From NCBI RefSeq assembly GCF_003987645.1, contig NZ_NGKA01000008.1, positions 58,342 through 122,341 of the forward strand: 64,000 nucleotides of DNA, in the 5' to 3' direction. This DNA comes from Vagococcus elongatus. GTDB taxonomy: Bacteria; Bacillota; Bacilli; Lactobacillales; Vagococcaceae. The notes under the pieces are model-generated. The model worked only from the letters and a program-made list of their open reading frames with translations, ran no database searches and was not told where the DNA came from. This document shows, piece after piece, positions 9,081 through 18,110 of the stretch. The position numbers and the translations under genes are program-made. Every line of letters starts with the position of its first letter. Positions within the stretch are counted from its first letter, which is position 1.

Positions 9081-10235
9081 TTAAGCAAATAACTCATCAA
9101 TATCATCTTCCGTCATATCAACTGAGCTATTGTGTAACCTTTGTTGCTCCTGGTACCCTTTATGAAGATGAAGTAATCCAGAAAGTTGTTCATAGTAAAA
9201 TTTGTTACTAAAATCAATCACAGGCTCTGGAAATGCTGCCTCTAAATCGTCTGACGCTTCTAGTTCCAGGCACTCTTGACATTTTTCAGATAGCAATTTG
9301 TCCAAAGCATCAGCATCTTCTTGAGTGACTGGTACATCAATATAACAATTCTCTACTCTGAAACGATCTTTAACCGATTGAGGTAAGCAATCCAGAGATT
9401 CCTCTTCTACTGCTTGATCAACCAGGTCATCAATCTCTACTAAATCAAGGTCTGGACAAGTCCATTGAATTGCCTTTCTGATATTATTAGCAGACTTAGA
9501 AACCCATTCCGTTCTTAGTTTTCTAGAAGGTTTAAATTTACCTTCTTCTTTGATCTCACCTTTTGAGTTCGTTTTATCTTTCATCTTGAAGTAGACATTA
9601 ACATATTTCATCATATCAAAACGAAGATTCATTTCCTCAAACGGAATATTAAATCTCTGACTAACTGCCATAGAATACAACAGTAACTGTCTTGATTTTT
9701 CCTTTAATGATTTTCCAGTAAATCCAGTATCTGTCGATGACTTATAATCTACAAGGTGAGTGATACCTTTATCATCTTTATAGATTGAATCGACATACCC
9801 AACAAATACAAGCGGCTCGCCAGTCTTAGCAAGTTTTGTTTTATAAATTACTGGAAGCTCATTACGAATTTTAAAGTTTGGAATTTCAGTATTCTGGAAG
9901 TAGTGCTCTAAAGATGAGATATATGTTGCCTCAGCCTTTTGGCTTGTAAACTTCATGCCTCTGTCATTTAATCTCCACTCTTCAACCTTATCATTAAATA
10001 CGTCGATCATTTTTTCGTACGGATAATCCCCGTCGATATGATCCTGGATGGTATCATGTCCGATGGTTCCAAATAATGTATAGATATTCCCGTCGTTGTA
10101 ATTTCCCTCTAGGTACTTCATTCTATACTCCCAGGCGTGATCGACGTAGCACGAGAAGCGTGACCAACTCCATATTCTATCTACTCCATACTTCTCTTTA
10201 AGTGCATTTGTTTGTTCTCTTGTTAATCTAGCCAT
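9081..10235 (-). CDS. PD-(D/E)XK nuclease, RecB/Cas4-like, 384 aa
   Basis: The catalytic core is clear: a conserved His in IGHDTIQDH near residue 53, the strand GYVDSIY near 147, the DYK of HLVDYKSS near 162, and the downstream QLLLYSMA helix, i.e. the H...D...DxK...QxxxY signature of RecB-family exonucleases. Phage members act in recombination or end processing. It is the first gene after a box promoter and is followed by the polymerase, so it probably works with the Sak4-like ATPase and SSB-like protein of the same block. Confidence 0.85.
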   Translation of the reverse strand: MARLTREQTNALKEKYGVDRIWSWSRFSCYVDHAWEYRMKYLEGNYNDGNIYTLFGTIGHDTIQDHIDGDYPYEKMIDVFNDKVEEWRLNDRGMKFTSQKAEATYISSLEHYFQNTEIPNFKIRNELPVIYKTKLAKTGEPLVFVGYVDSIYKDDKGITHLVDYKSSTDTGFTGKSLKEKSRQLLLYSMAVSQRFNIPFEEMNLRFDMMKYVNVYFKMKDKTNSKGEIKEEGKFKPSRKLRTEWVSKSANNIRKAIQWTCPDLDLVEIDDLVDQAVEEESLDCLPQSVKDRFRVENCYIDVPVTQEDADALDKLLSEKCQECLELEASDDLEAAFPEPVIDFSNKFYYEQLSGLLHLHKGYQEQQRLHNSSVDMTEDDIDELFA

Positions 10236-10263
10236 TCACTATCTCTCTCCTTTATTTAATACT

Positions 10264-10343
10264 AAAAGGGATGTACGGCAGCGAAAGTCTAATTCAACTA
10301 CCACCATCATACATCCCTTTTATATAGTTGTCAATACTTATGG
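10264..10343 (-). promoter_or_regulatory. Box promoter P(nuclease) with 12-bp inverted repeat
   Basis: An exact CATAAG box (10327-10343) directly follows the stop of the dNMP kinase gene. Its TTGACA (10329-10334) is 17 bp from a TATGAT -10 (10306-10311). A perfect inverted repeat, AAAAGGGATGTA (10264-10275) and its complement (10310-10321), spans the -10 and transcription start. It could be a second operator, or a terminator-like hairpin for upstream transcription. Drives the nuclease-polymerase pair. Confidence 0.8.
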
Positions 10344-10344
10344 T

Positions 10345-10866
10345 TTATTTTAAATTTAATAATTTACTATAAACCTCACCGACAAGCTCTGGAATACCTT
10401 TGTTATTATTGATTACAATATCTGCTCTTACATCATCCACAGATAATTCAGTTTCATGATCGAAAGCTTTTAGGTCAAACTTTTCGACCGCTTCGATTCT
10501 TCTAATTCTAGTTTCTGCATCAGCTACAACTTTTACGATTGTATAGCCAGCTTCTCTAAGCGCTAACTCTTCATTTCTCTGACGAACGTCGCTTATTACG
10601 ATTAACGATGGATTGTGAGACTCAATTCTCTTAAGCATCTTTTTAATCCATACATGAGAATCAATTTCTCTCATATCCTGGCCAATCTTTTGGTATAACG
10701 CTCTCTTTGAAAGGCCATGCTCGCCATCTGAAAATAATAGCTCTACAGTATCACCAATTCCAGCACCTAGCTTATATTCAGAATATCCGTAATCTGATAA
10801 AATCTCTGCTACAGTGTCTTTTCCACTTCTCATTTTTCCAACAAGTGCAATTTTCTTAATACTCAT
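10345..10866 (-). CDS. Deoxynucleoside monophosphate kinase-like protein, 173 aa
   Basis: Walker A GKMRSGKDT at residues 10-18 with the phage dNMP-kinase flavour (GKxRSGKDT), followed by a lid-like basic region (RQRNEELALREAGY, DAETRIRRIEAVEK) and an HETELSVDD stretch typical of T4 gp1-like dNMP kinases and dephospho-CoA-kinase relatives. Expected role: phosphorylating dNMPs to feed replication. AGGAGAGAAAAATG-type start. The TAA stop runs directly into the box promoter of the next operon. Confidence 0.78.
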   Translation of the reverse strand: MSIKKIALVGKMRSGKDTVAEILSDYGYSEYKLGAGIGDTVELLFSDGEHGLSKRALYQKIGQDMREIDSHVWIKKMLKRIESHNPSLIVISDVRQRNEELALREAGYTIVKVVADAETRIRRIEAVEKFDLKAFDHETELSVDDVRADIVINNNKGIPELVGEVYSKLLNLK

Positions 10867-10875
10867 TTTTCTCTC

Positions 10876-11952
10876 CTAACTAACCTTTACTCTCCATTTC
10901 AAGAGGTAGTTCCATCTTTTAACTCCTCTGTCTATTGGCGAATCTTTATCTTCTAATATTTTAAATTTATCATAGATATAACTTGTTCTTCTAAACCCAG
11001 ATACCTTTTTGCAAACTGATTCCAAATACTCCTTGCCATCGATTTTCTCGTCTCCAACCATGATATCCTTGTCAAATGCGAAAACTATCTCTGTATCTGA
11101 TGGTGTATTTTGTATAATAAATCTAAGCTGAGACTCGGAAAGTTCGTCATGTCCACCAGTCGCAACAGAAAAGCCTTTTCCTTTTTCTATAGTAAACTGC
11201 TTAAGAACTGACTTCTCACTCTCGAATATAATCAGCATTTTGCTATCAATTACATTTTTATAAGCCTTATCAAAGCCATATAGATTACCAGTCTTCTTAT
11301 ATCCTTTAATATAGTTCCAATACTTTGGAACATCAAACTCTCTAGCAAGCTCTGAACTCATAGTTGTTCTACCTTTGATTCCAACAACTTTATCGTGCTC
11401 CAGCCAGTCATAGTGAGGGAATATAATCCTGCTCTTAACTGGATCAAACATGATATCAAACTGCTTTAAAACAGATGGCGATATCGCCTCTTCAAGCATC
11501 GATACATGATTTCTTTTTATAAATCTGTTGAGTACATCTTTGTCATGCTTCTCGTTTTCTGTATCAGCTCTTCTTTTTTCGCGAGCTTTTAGATTCCTAA
11601 TATCAGCTAGAATGTCCACCTTTTGAACCTGCTTTTTGTAACTATTACTTAGATTAAAAAGCCTGTGTATCTCGCCCATAATCTCACCAAAGCCAGAATC
11701 GTTGTATTCTTGAATTAGCCCCAGTATATCTCCGTGATAGTTAACCATACTGTCATAGCTTGAAGCAAAAAGATCATCCTCGTCTAGCCTAATTGATATA
11801 GCTGTACTATTAGTTCCAGTCGGTGAAGCACATCTGATTTCTTCTCCAGCTCTCCAGAAATCGTGAAATTCAAAATGTTCCAATACCTTAATGATTCTAT
11901 CTTCGTCCTCTTTAAGATATTGCTTAAGCTCTTTTGATTTCATTCTGCTCAC
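10876..11952 (-). CDS. DnaG-like primase with TOPRIM domain, 358 aa
   Basis: The TOPRIM domain is recognisable: the conserved Glu in LIIFESEKS near residue 244, ATGGHDELS near 268 and the DxD-like FAFDKD near 294. Upstream, an RNA-polymerase-like domain includes RIIFPHYDWL and GIKGRT. The N-terminus aligns with CHC2 primases (RCASPTGTNS) but keeps only one cysteine of the zinc site and lacks the CFGC pair, so the zinc site seems lost. Lies directly upstream of the polymerase cluster and next to the helicase gene (5 nt gap). Confidence 0.82.
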   Translation of the reverse strand: MSRMKSKELKQYLKEDEDRIIKVLEHFEFHDFWRAGEEIRCASPTGTNSTAISIRLDEDDLFASSYDSMVNYHGDILGLIQEYNDSGFGEIMGEIHRLFNLSNSYKKQVQKVDILADIRNLKAREKRRADTENEKHDKDVLNRFIKRNHVSMLEEAISPSVLKQFDIMFDPVKSRIIFPHYDWLEHDKVVGIKGRTTMSSELAREFDVPKYWNYIKGYKKTGNLYGFDKAYKNVIDSKMLIIFESEKSVLKQFTIEKGKGFSVATGGHDELSESQLRFIIQNTPSDTEIVFAFDKDIMVGDEKIDGKEYLESVCKKVSGFRRTSYIYDKFKILEDKDSPIDRGVKRWNYLLKWRVKVS

Positions 11953-11957
11953 CCTCT

Positions 11958-13394
11958 CTAATAATCTTGAGCTACTTTAGTAAATCCAATATCTTTCATT
12001 GTGTTGCGACCTTTATCTACTTTAAAGACGAGCTGATTTTCAGTTGATCCACGTCTATTCTTATCGATGAATGCAATCATGTACTCTGCCTCTTTTTTCA
12101 GTAATGGCTTAGCCTCTCTATCTCGCTTCTTCTTGATTAGAAGGCCATCATTTCCTTTTTCGCTCTCTAAAACATTTCTAATTAATATAAGAGTTGAAAC
12201 AACATCCGCTACGTTTTTACTCATACCAAGTGATGTTTGATCCAAGAACCTTGTTCGCTGAGTCTTTGTTAACTGATAAGTAACCCAAACATGACAATTA
12301 TGAGCTGATGGTTTAACGACGTTGTATAGTTTAACCATATTTTGCTGTAATTGAAGCCATGAATTATCTCCTAATGATGATCCAAGATCATTATCTAATT
12401 TCAAAGTATCAATGATGAAGTATCTTACATTTTCTTGAATAATATATCTTCTCATTAATCTAATCGATTTATCCATGCTAAATGTATTGAAGTTAACGAA
12501 TTGAATTAATCCATCTTCTAGTTTTTCTTCCATCCACTCTACGGCCGCATCTAACGACTTGTGCTCGTCAGCTGAGAAATCTCCTTGATGAAATCTGGAT
12601 TTTATAAAGTCGCCTTCTTGGATATTGTTGATGTGCCACGTTAACATATCTTGCTGCCATTTACCCAGGTCTTCCTCATTACACATGACAAGTAGTTTTT
12701 CTTCATTCTCAATCATCGCAGTTAATGCTTGGTTGAGCGAAAAATTCGTCTTGCCAGATCCGCTTGCTCCAGCTACCATTGTAATATTACCTAAAGCCAT
12801 TCCATTGACTGTGGCGTTTAGCATTCTAGAATATACAGGTAGTCCGCGAGTTAAACCTTCGTCAGCCTTCTTAATCATTCCTCTGATATCATGCTTGAAA
12901 TCTAATACTTTCTCTTCCGTTGTTCCCTCTGCGAAGATTTTTCCAATCTTATCTTCTACAGTTGCAGCAAGCTCTTCATAAGATAATTTGTTATATGCAG
13001 CCCATTCACTTTGAATGTCATAGCCGTACATATTCAACTTGCGTAAAGCTTCGTATCTCATTACCTCTTTATAGTAGACATCAATATTGTTTGCTTCTAT
13101 TAAATTCATGCTTTCTGCGATTGTTGACCATCCACCAGCTCGCTCAAATAGTTTTTGCAGCTTATCACTTTGCTGTCCCATATACACTTCCACATTCACT
13201 GAGTCGATCACTTGATAGTTCTTCTTCTCAATCATTTGTTCCAGGATCATATAATATAATCTTGTATTCCCATCTGTAATGAATGATTTATCTAATTTAT
13301 ATTCAAGAAATAAATTAACGTCGCTATACAAGCTAAAAACATATTGTGTATCGGCAACTTTTTTATGGTGTAATAACTCCTCAGTAAAACTCAT
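11958..13394 (-). CDS. Replicative DNA helicase, DnaB-like, 478 aa
   Basis: A RecA-fold ATPase with Walker A GASGSGKTNF near residue 211, a Walker B strand YFIIDTLKLD near 330, a polar stretch with VWVTYQLTKTQR near 365 and the arginine-rich KKKRDREAK near 425. The N-terminal domain begins like DnaB (VFSLYSDVNLFLEYKLD). It would unwind the fork ahead of the phage DnaE and recruit the adjacent primase. Gene order helicase-primase-kinase-nuclease-polymerase is a compact replisome cassette. Confidence 0.88.
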   Translation of the reverse strand: MSFTEELLHHKKVADTQYVFSLYSDVNLFLEYKLDKSFITDGNTRLYYMILEQMIEKKNYQVIDSVNVEVYMGQQSDKLQKLFERAGGWSTIAESMNLIEANNIDVYYKEVMRYEALRKLNMYGYDIQSEWAAYNKLSYEELAATVEDKIGKIFAEGTTEEKVLDFKHDIRGMIKKADEGLTRGLPVYSRMLNATVNGMALGNITMVAGASGSGKTNFSLNQALTAMIENEEKLLVMCNEEDLGKWQQDMLTWHINNIQEGDFIKSRFHQGDFSADEHKSLDAAVEWMEEKLEDGLIQFVNFNTFSMDKSIRLMRRYIIQENVRYFIIDTLKLDNDLGSSLGDNSWLQLQQNMVKLYNVVKPSAHNCHVWVTYQLTKTQRTRFLDQTSLGMSKNVADVVSTLILIRNVLESEKGNDGLLIKKKRDREAKPLLKKEAEYMIAFIDKNRRGSTENQLVFKVDKGRNTMKDIGFTKVAQDY

Positions 13395-13406
13395 CTATAA
13401 ATCCCC

Positions 13407-13745
13407 TTATACCTTATTTTCTCCCTCTAATGCTGATCTTGTGACTAGTGAATATAACAATTCAACACTGTCAAATTCATTGCTTTCAGATACTTCTAAC
13501 ATTACTGACGCAAACTTTAAATATGTCTCATCAGTTATCTTCCATCTTTTCACTTCATCTACGATTCTCATTGTTTCAGATAAAGTTATTTGCAAAACGT
13601 CACTCCACGAAAATCTATAGTCAACAGCGTTAAATAGCTTTGCATACATTTCATCAATTGATTTTTTATCAAAGTCCACAACACTGCATCGAATAGTGTG
13701 ATCGTTCTTTCTTAAAAATGCCTGGATAGTCTTTTGTAAATTCAT
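13407..13745 (-). CDS. Hypothetical protein beside helicase, 112 aa
   Basis: Helical-looking protein with several Leu/Val heptads (residues 45-105) and no cysteine pair or catalytic motif. It lies 12 nt upstream of the helicase and after a zinc-finger gene. Helicase loaders often occupy this position in phages, but nothing in the sequence itself shows that role. AGGAGG ribosome site. Confidence 0.65.
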   Translation of the reverse strand: MNLQKTIQAFLRKNDHTIRCSVVDFDKKSIDEMYAKLFNAVDYRFSWSDVLQITLSETMRIVDEVKRWKITDETYLKFASVMLEVSESNEFDSVELLYSLVTRSALEGENKV

Positions 13746-13756
13746 TTTAAATCCTC

Positions 13757-14506
13757 CTAGTTAAACATGCTTTCTAGCTCATCAATCTCTTGTTTCTCTC
13801 TCTCAAGATCCTCGTCTATCTTACTCTTAACAACTTTTACGCGACCTTTGTCTACCTTGTTTTTAAATGGTTTATATTCAACTTCCATAATTTCATCTGG
13901 AATAGATTCTAATTTCTTCTCTGTTTCCTTTTTCTTCTCAACTCGCTCTGCTATAAAGTTGATGTTATTGGCAATGATAGTCATAACGTAATTGACTTGA
14001 TGATCTCCATTTTTCCACTCGCTATTCTTTCCTAAAGCCTGTCTAATACTTGGAGTACAGTACAGTATCGTAAGTCTAATTTCTTCATACGTGTATCCGC
14101 GTTTGATATTTTTAACATTCTCCCCTTTAGGATAATACTTACCAATTCTCAAACCTCTCAGCCTTAATACAGCATGTTTGCTTAAAGGCCTACCCTCTTT
14201 GATTCCCATAACTGTTCTAAACGCTGCATAACACTTACCCCATTCGGAGTTCTCTGCCAGAGTTTCCTCTTCATATTCAATCGTATCCATGTACTTTGTA
14301 GCACATCCGATGTGAACATTTCTTGCGACGTCGATAACCTCACCAGTTCCCTTATTTAAGGGGACTTGAACTGATGCCAAGTCTCTTTTTAACGTGATAT
14401 CTTTGCCGCAAAAATAGCAGAGGACTGCCGTTTCTGATTCAACAATTGCGCCTTTCATCTTATTCTTAGGCTGTTTCTTCTTCTTGGTTTTTTTCTCCTC
14501 TGCCAT
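13757..14506 (-). CDS. Zinc-finger protein of the replication block, 249 aa
   Basis: After a Lys-rich N-terminus (residues 1-20) there is a CYFCGKDI knuckle near residue 30 and an HIGCATKY motif near 66, forming a likely CxxC...HxxC zinc site. The middle is helical and the C-terminal 70 residues are a charged coiled coil. It lies between the Mre11-like enzyme and the helicase and may be a replication accessory factor; no specific function is visible. Confidence 0.68.
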   Translation of the reverse strand: MAEEKKTKKKKQPKNKMKGAIVESETAVLCYFCGKDITLKRDLASVQVPLNKGTGEVIDVARNVHIGCATKYMDTIEYEEETLAENSEWGKCYAAFRTVMGIKEGRPLSKHAVLRLRGLRIGKYYPKGENVKNIKRGYTYEEIRLTILYCTPSIRQALGKNSEWKNGDHQVNYVMTIIANNINFIAERVEKKKETEKKLESIPDEIMEVEYKPFKNKVDKGRVKVVKSKIDEDLEREKQEIDELESMFN

Positions 14507-14518
14507 CTAATTAGCTCC

Positions 14519-15751
14519 TTATAATTTAATTTTTCTAATCTCGAAATCTTCTTCGTCAACAAGAATTACACCTTGAGATCTAGAAGAAGACGTATTAATC
14601 GTTTTTAAACTGTACTCATCGCTACCTTTAATTGATCCAAACGTTGTAACGAACTTATTCAATCCAACTTCCTTCATAGTAAAATGGTGGATGTGGCCTG
14701 CTGCTAATACATCAAAGTCGATTCCGTAAAGCATAGATTGCTCAGCCAGAACGCTTTGTTTTTTGATCGGTGTTAAATCTCCGTGAACGAATAAGAAGTT
14801 TCGACCATAGCTACTTCCTACATAGTGATATGGTTCAGTTGCCTCAAATTTAATCTTCGTATCGGAATACTTAACAAATGTCTCAATGATTCTATTGATA
14901 ACATTTACTGCCCCATCTGAATAAATGGTGTCATTCTTAGAACTCATGCGATCATGGTTTCCATTAAATCCTGTATATGTTACTTTTACGTACTGTGATA
15001 ACTTTTGTAAAAATGCAATTATTAACTCTGCTGCATCAGCTATTTGTTCTGATAATGTCTTATCGACAGAATAGCCTTGTCCATGACGCATATATGCTGA
15101 TTCGATAGCGTCACCCATATTTACAACGTGAATCTCTTCTACATTTTCTTTTGTGGCAACATCGATCAATTCATCTGCATACTTCATTAATAACTCTTCG
15201 GCAATGTCGATATTGTAAGTAAAACCTTCCACATCAACAATTGCTCCATAATGGAAATCCGAAAGACCAGCATACATTTTTCTAACTTTTAAACGTCTGT
15301 CAACAACTGGCGTAAATCTAACACTAGCAAAGTCTTTTTCGCTTAGAGCACTCTCAAGAGATTCTATCAAAACAATCTCCTTGCTTAACTCTCTTTTAAG
15401 TCTGCTAAGTCTTAGGAACTCTTGCCTAGCATCAAGCTTGTTGTGTTGAATCATTCCAATTTCATTCTTAATTGACTCAAGTTTTCCTTCTGCAACCATG
15501 TCTGCATATTTTTCTACTTGTGGCAGCACACCGCGAGCTTTTCGCTCTGCTTTAATCATTTGACGATAAGCCTCGCTATTTTCGGAATCATCAAAACCTT
15601 CCTCGATCATCATTCTTCTGTGTGCAGCCCATGATACACGACGACTTGGACTCGCCTTTTGCAACTCTTCTACAAGCTCCAACGACGCATCCAAGTGCGA
15701 TTCGCTTACCTTTATTTTTTCTCCACTTTTATTGGTGTAGCTTCTTCCCAA
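14519..15751 (-). CDS. Calcineurin-like metallophosphoesterase (Mre11/SbcD type), 410 aa
   Basis: All metal-binding motifs are present in order: SDFHYG (D-x-H) near residue 167, VVNMGDAIES (GD) near 210, FNGNHDRMSS (GNHD) near 263, FVHGD near 315 and AAGHIHHFTM (GHxH) near 353. The first 150 residues are a helical charged extension (RHH-like or coiled). No SbcC partner gene is present in the window, so it may act alone as a nuclease or phosphodiesterase in phage recombination/replication. Confidence 0.87.
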   Translation of the reverse strand: MGRSYTNKSGEKIKVSESHLDASLELVEELQKASPSRRVSWAAHRRMMIEEGFDDSENSEAYRQMIKAERKARGVLPQVEKYADMVAEGKLESIKNEIGMIQHNKLDARQEFLRLSRLKRELSKEIVLIESLESALSEKDFASVRFTPVVDRRLKVRKMYAGLSDFHYGAIVDVEGFTYNIDIAEELLMKYADELIDVATKENVEEIHVVNMGDAIESAYMRHGQGYSVDKTLSEQIADAAELIIAFLQKLSQYVKVTYTGFNGNHDRMSSKNDTIYSDGAVNVINRIIETFVKYSDTKIKFEATEPYHYVGSSYGRNFLFVHGDLTPIKKQSVLAEQSMLYGIDFDVLAAGHIHHFTMKEVGLNKFVTTFGSIKGSDEYSLKTINTSSSRSQGVILVDEEDFEIRKIKL

Positions 15752-15809
15752 TTAATATCAGCTCCTACTATCAATATTTTTGAGAAGAATCCCTATTTAC
15801 TATTTCTCC

Positions 15810-16790
15810 CTACCTAAACTCTTTTACTAATGCTAGTACCTTCTCTTCTTGTGAGGCAGTCATTTTACTCAAGCTCTTAACTCCCAGGTCTTCTTTAATT
15901 GTTTTAAGAAGTCGAGCGCGATCCTCGTCTCTGCCTTCACTTTTTAGAAATACTGACAATTCAGCAACCTTCGTTTTTGCATCTTTTTCTTCTTCTGCAG
16001 CTTCTTCTCTGTATGCCTCCTGTGATCTTTCTGATCCTTTGGCAAACGATGTCCCCAAGGTCTCTTTACCCTTCATTTTCTTCGTACGCTTGTCCCACAT
16101 GCTAAATTTAGGGTTCTCGATCACGTCGCCAGCTTTGTACACTTTTGTACGGTCTTTGCCAACTTTTGCAAAGTATTTAGTGTCTTCGCCTTCTCCTTCT
16201 TTGAAAAGAGTTAATACGATATCGTAATCATATTCGGCTTCTTTTTTCATATTTGGTTTCGTTCCAATTACTTCATAAGTTCCAGCCTTTTTATCGAATT
16301 TCTTAATATCATTCTCTTGTGCAATTGAAATAATGTTAATACCAGCTCCAGATGCGTCAATTTTAAAGTTTTGTAATCGCTCTGCAATTTGACCAATTTT
16401 TCCATATGAGCGAATGCTTAAGTTACTATCCAGCGGATCTCCGCCTTTTTTAACAGCTTTTCGCTCTTCCACCGTCATAATGGCTTGGTTGATATCGCCA
16501 TAGAATTTCGATTCTGAGTCAATGATAATTGATTCGATACCATATTCCTCTTGGTTTTCCATAATGTCGTCGATGGCCTCTTCTAGCTCGTTGTATGACT
16601 GAGTATTAGCGACAAGCATAATGTTTTTTCCTTCTGGCTCATCTTCATATAGAGCAATTCCAGCCTCACTATCAAGCACGGCAGACTTTGGTGCAGTAAG
16701 TCCAAAAATGGACTTACCAACACCAGTTTTACCAATTACTAAAATTTTCAATCCTATACGTTTACTTCCTGGTTTTCTAAATAATGTCAA
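15810..16790 (-). CDS. Sak4-like recombination ATPase (single-strand annealing/RecA-like), 326 aa
   Basis: Walker A VIGKTGVGKS at residues 18-27, SAVLDSEAG typical of the phage AAA_24/Sak4 family, Walker B IESIIIDSESK near residue 95, and a C-terminal helical extension rich in Glu/Lys. Sak4 proteins are RecA-core ATPases that promote annealing with a partner SSB; an SSB-like gene lies immediately upstream. The start is TTG 16790, supported by AAAGGAGAG seven bases before it; the first ATG is far inside. Confidence 0.8.
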   Translation of the reverse strand: MTLFRKPGSKRIGLKILVIGKTGVGKSIFGLTAPKSAVLDSEAGIALYEDEPEGKNIMLVANTQSYNELEEAIDDIMENQEEYGIESIIIDSESKFYGDINQAIMTVEERKAVKKGGDPLDSNLSIRSYGKIGQIAERLQNFKIDASGAGINIISIAQENDIKKFDKKAGTYEVIGTKPNMKKEAEYDYDIVLTLFKEGEGEDTKYFAKVGKDRTKVYKAGDVIENPKFSMWDKRTKKMKGKETLGTSFAKGSERSQEAYREEAAEEEKDAKTKVAELSVFLKSEGRDEDRARLLKTIKEDLGVKSLSKMTASQEEKVLALVKEFR

Positions 16791-16829
16791 TGTTATACTC
16801 TCCTTTTAATTTGTATTCAATTCTTATGG
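16790..16829 (-). promoter_or_regulatory. Diverged CATAAG box before the Sak4-like gene
   Basis: A 14/17 match to the box lies at 16813-16829 just after the SSB-like stop. TTGAAT is 17 bp from TATAAC, but TATAAC sits between the ribosome site GGAGAG and the TTG start, the same odd arrangement as at 4373-4410. Initiation there would give a message lacking the ribosome site, which favours an operator role. Confidence 0.45.
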
Positions 16830-16835
16830 TTCTTT

Positions 16836-18110
16836 TTAAGAAAAAATATCCTCATCGTCGAATAAGTCGTCTAGACCGTCTCCGTCGTCATCGTCTTCTG
16901 TTTTCTCTTCTTTCTTACTAGAAGATTTCTCTTCTTTTTTATCAGAGTTGTCAAAGTCTTCGTCGTCTAAGTCGATTTCGCCTTCGTCATCTAACTCCTC
17001 CTCAAGATCTGGTCTAATTAATGCAGCTGGCGCATATTTTTCATCATCAATTGCCAATACTTTACCTTTTTCTCCGTCAGATTTTTTAAATCCTGGTTTA
17101 ACAAAGATAACTTCACTTACTTTGTCGCCTCGAATAGTAACGTCCTGCATTACTTCTTCTTCTGTCATGATTCCACAATCGATCAATTCTTGCATTTCTG
17201 GTGTAATTTCAACCTCTCCAGATGATTCTTCATATCCTTCATTAAGCTTCATAACAAGTGAAATTTCGCGAACAGTGTCCTTTTTAACAAAGAATAACTT
17301 TTTATACAAAGCCATTAACTTAGGAAGTTTTTCTTCGCTAATTTTCTCTGGTAGCTGAACTTTAAATCGTCGTGGGAAAGCCCATGTCTCTTTAACTTCT
17401 ACATATTCCCCATTAATGTTTACGGTACTAACATACTCTGGAACAAAGGCATTAACCATTACGCTTCCGTTCTTTTCTAACTCTTTAGCCCAGCCTTTTT
17501 CTAATGAGTAGTCATTTAAAAGATAAGTTTGTCGCAATGTAGCTTCATGTGGTCGAGCTGGAATATCTACGCCGTTTCTCTTGCGCGGCTCGTTTAAGTA
17601 GATTGAGCGAATTTTGTAATTTGTATACTGTTTTTCTTCCCATTCAGAATACTCAACATCTGCTTGAACAATGATTTCCATTCCATTTTCAAGGTTTTCT
17701 TTAAGATATTCTTCAAGATCAATTTCACTTAAGAACTCTTTTTTGATAACTTTTCCGTTTTCGTCTTTTTCAATTGCTGCTGTTAATTTACGGTTTTGAG
17801 ATACTGTTTCAATGATTTCCTCATTAAAACGATCTTCCCAGTCAATCTGCATTGGTTTAAAGTCAGTGTCTAATAAATAAAGAATGGGTCTGTCAGTTTT
17901 GTATCCACCATCAATTTGTACATAGTTAATGTTTCCTTCGCCACTAGCTACGCCAAATGAACTTCTTACATGTTTCCATGTCTTTCCTTCTTTTTGCTGC
18001 GCACCAGGGAATGTGTCTTTTCCTACGATGGCTTTACCAACTAGTCGTACAGAAGCGATTCCTCCCTTTAATTCATTCAATAATTCTTTCTTTGCTGTTT
18101 TTCGTGCCAT
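16836..18110 (-). CDS. Single-stranded-DNA-binding-like protein with acidic tail, 424 aa
   Basis: Beta-rich body (OB-fold-like strands, residues about 20-300) followed by a long Asp/Glu tail ending DDLFDDEDIFS, which imitates the acidic DDDIPF tip by which bacterial SSBs recruit partners. Size and tail match large phage SSBs found next to Sak4-type ATPases. Expected role: coating ssDNA for replication and annealing. The family is inferred from tail and context; OB-fold homology was not tested. Confidence 0.65.
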   Translation of the reverse strand: MARKTAKKELLNELKGGIASVRLVGKAIVGKDTFPGAQQKEGKTWKHVRSSFGVASGEGNINYVQIDGGYKTDRPILYLLDTDFKPMQIDWEDRFNEEIIETVSQNRKLTAAIEKDENGKVIKKEFLSEIDLEEYLKENLENGMEIIVQADVEYSEWEEKQYTNYKIRSIYLNEPRKRNGVDIPARPHEATLRQTYLLNDYSLEKGWAKELEKNGSVMVNAFVPEYVSTVNINGEYVEVKETWAFPRRFKVQLPEKISEEKLPKLMALYKKLFFVKKDTVREISLVMKLNEGYEESSGEVEITPEMQELIDCGIMTEEEVMQDVTIRGDKVSEVIFVKPGFKKSDGEKGKVLAIDDEKYAPAALIRPDLEEELDDEGEIDLDDEDFDNSDKKEEKSSSKKEEKTEDDDDGDGLDDLFDDEDIFS

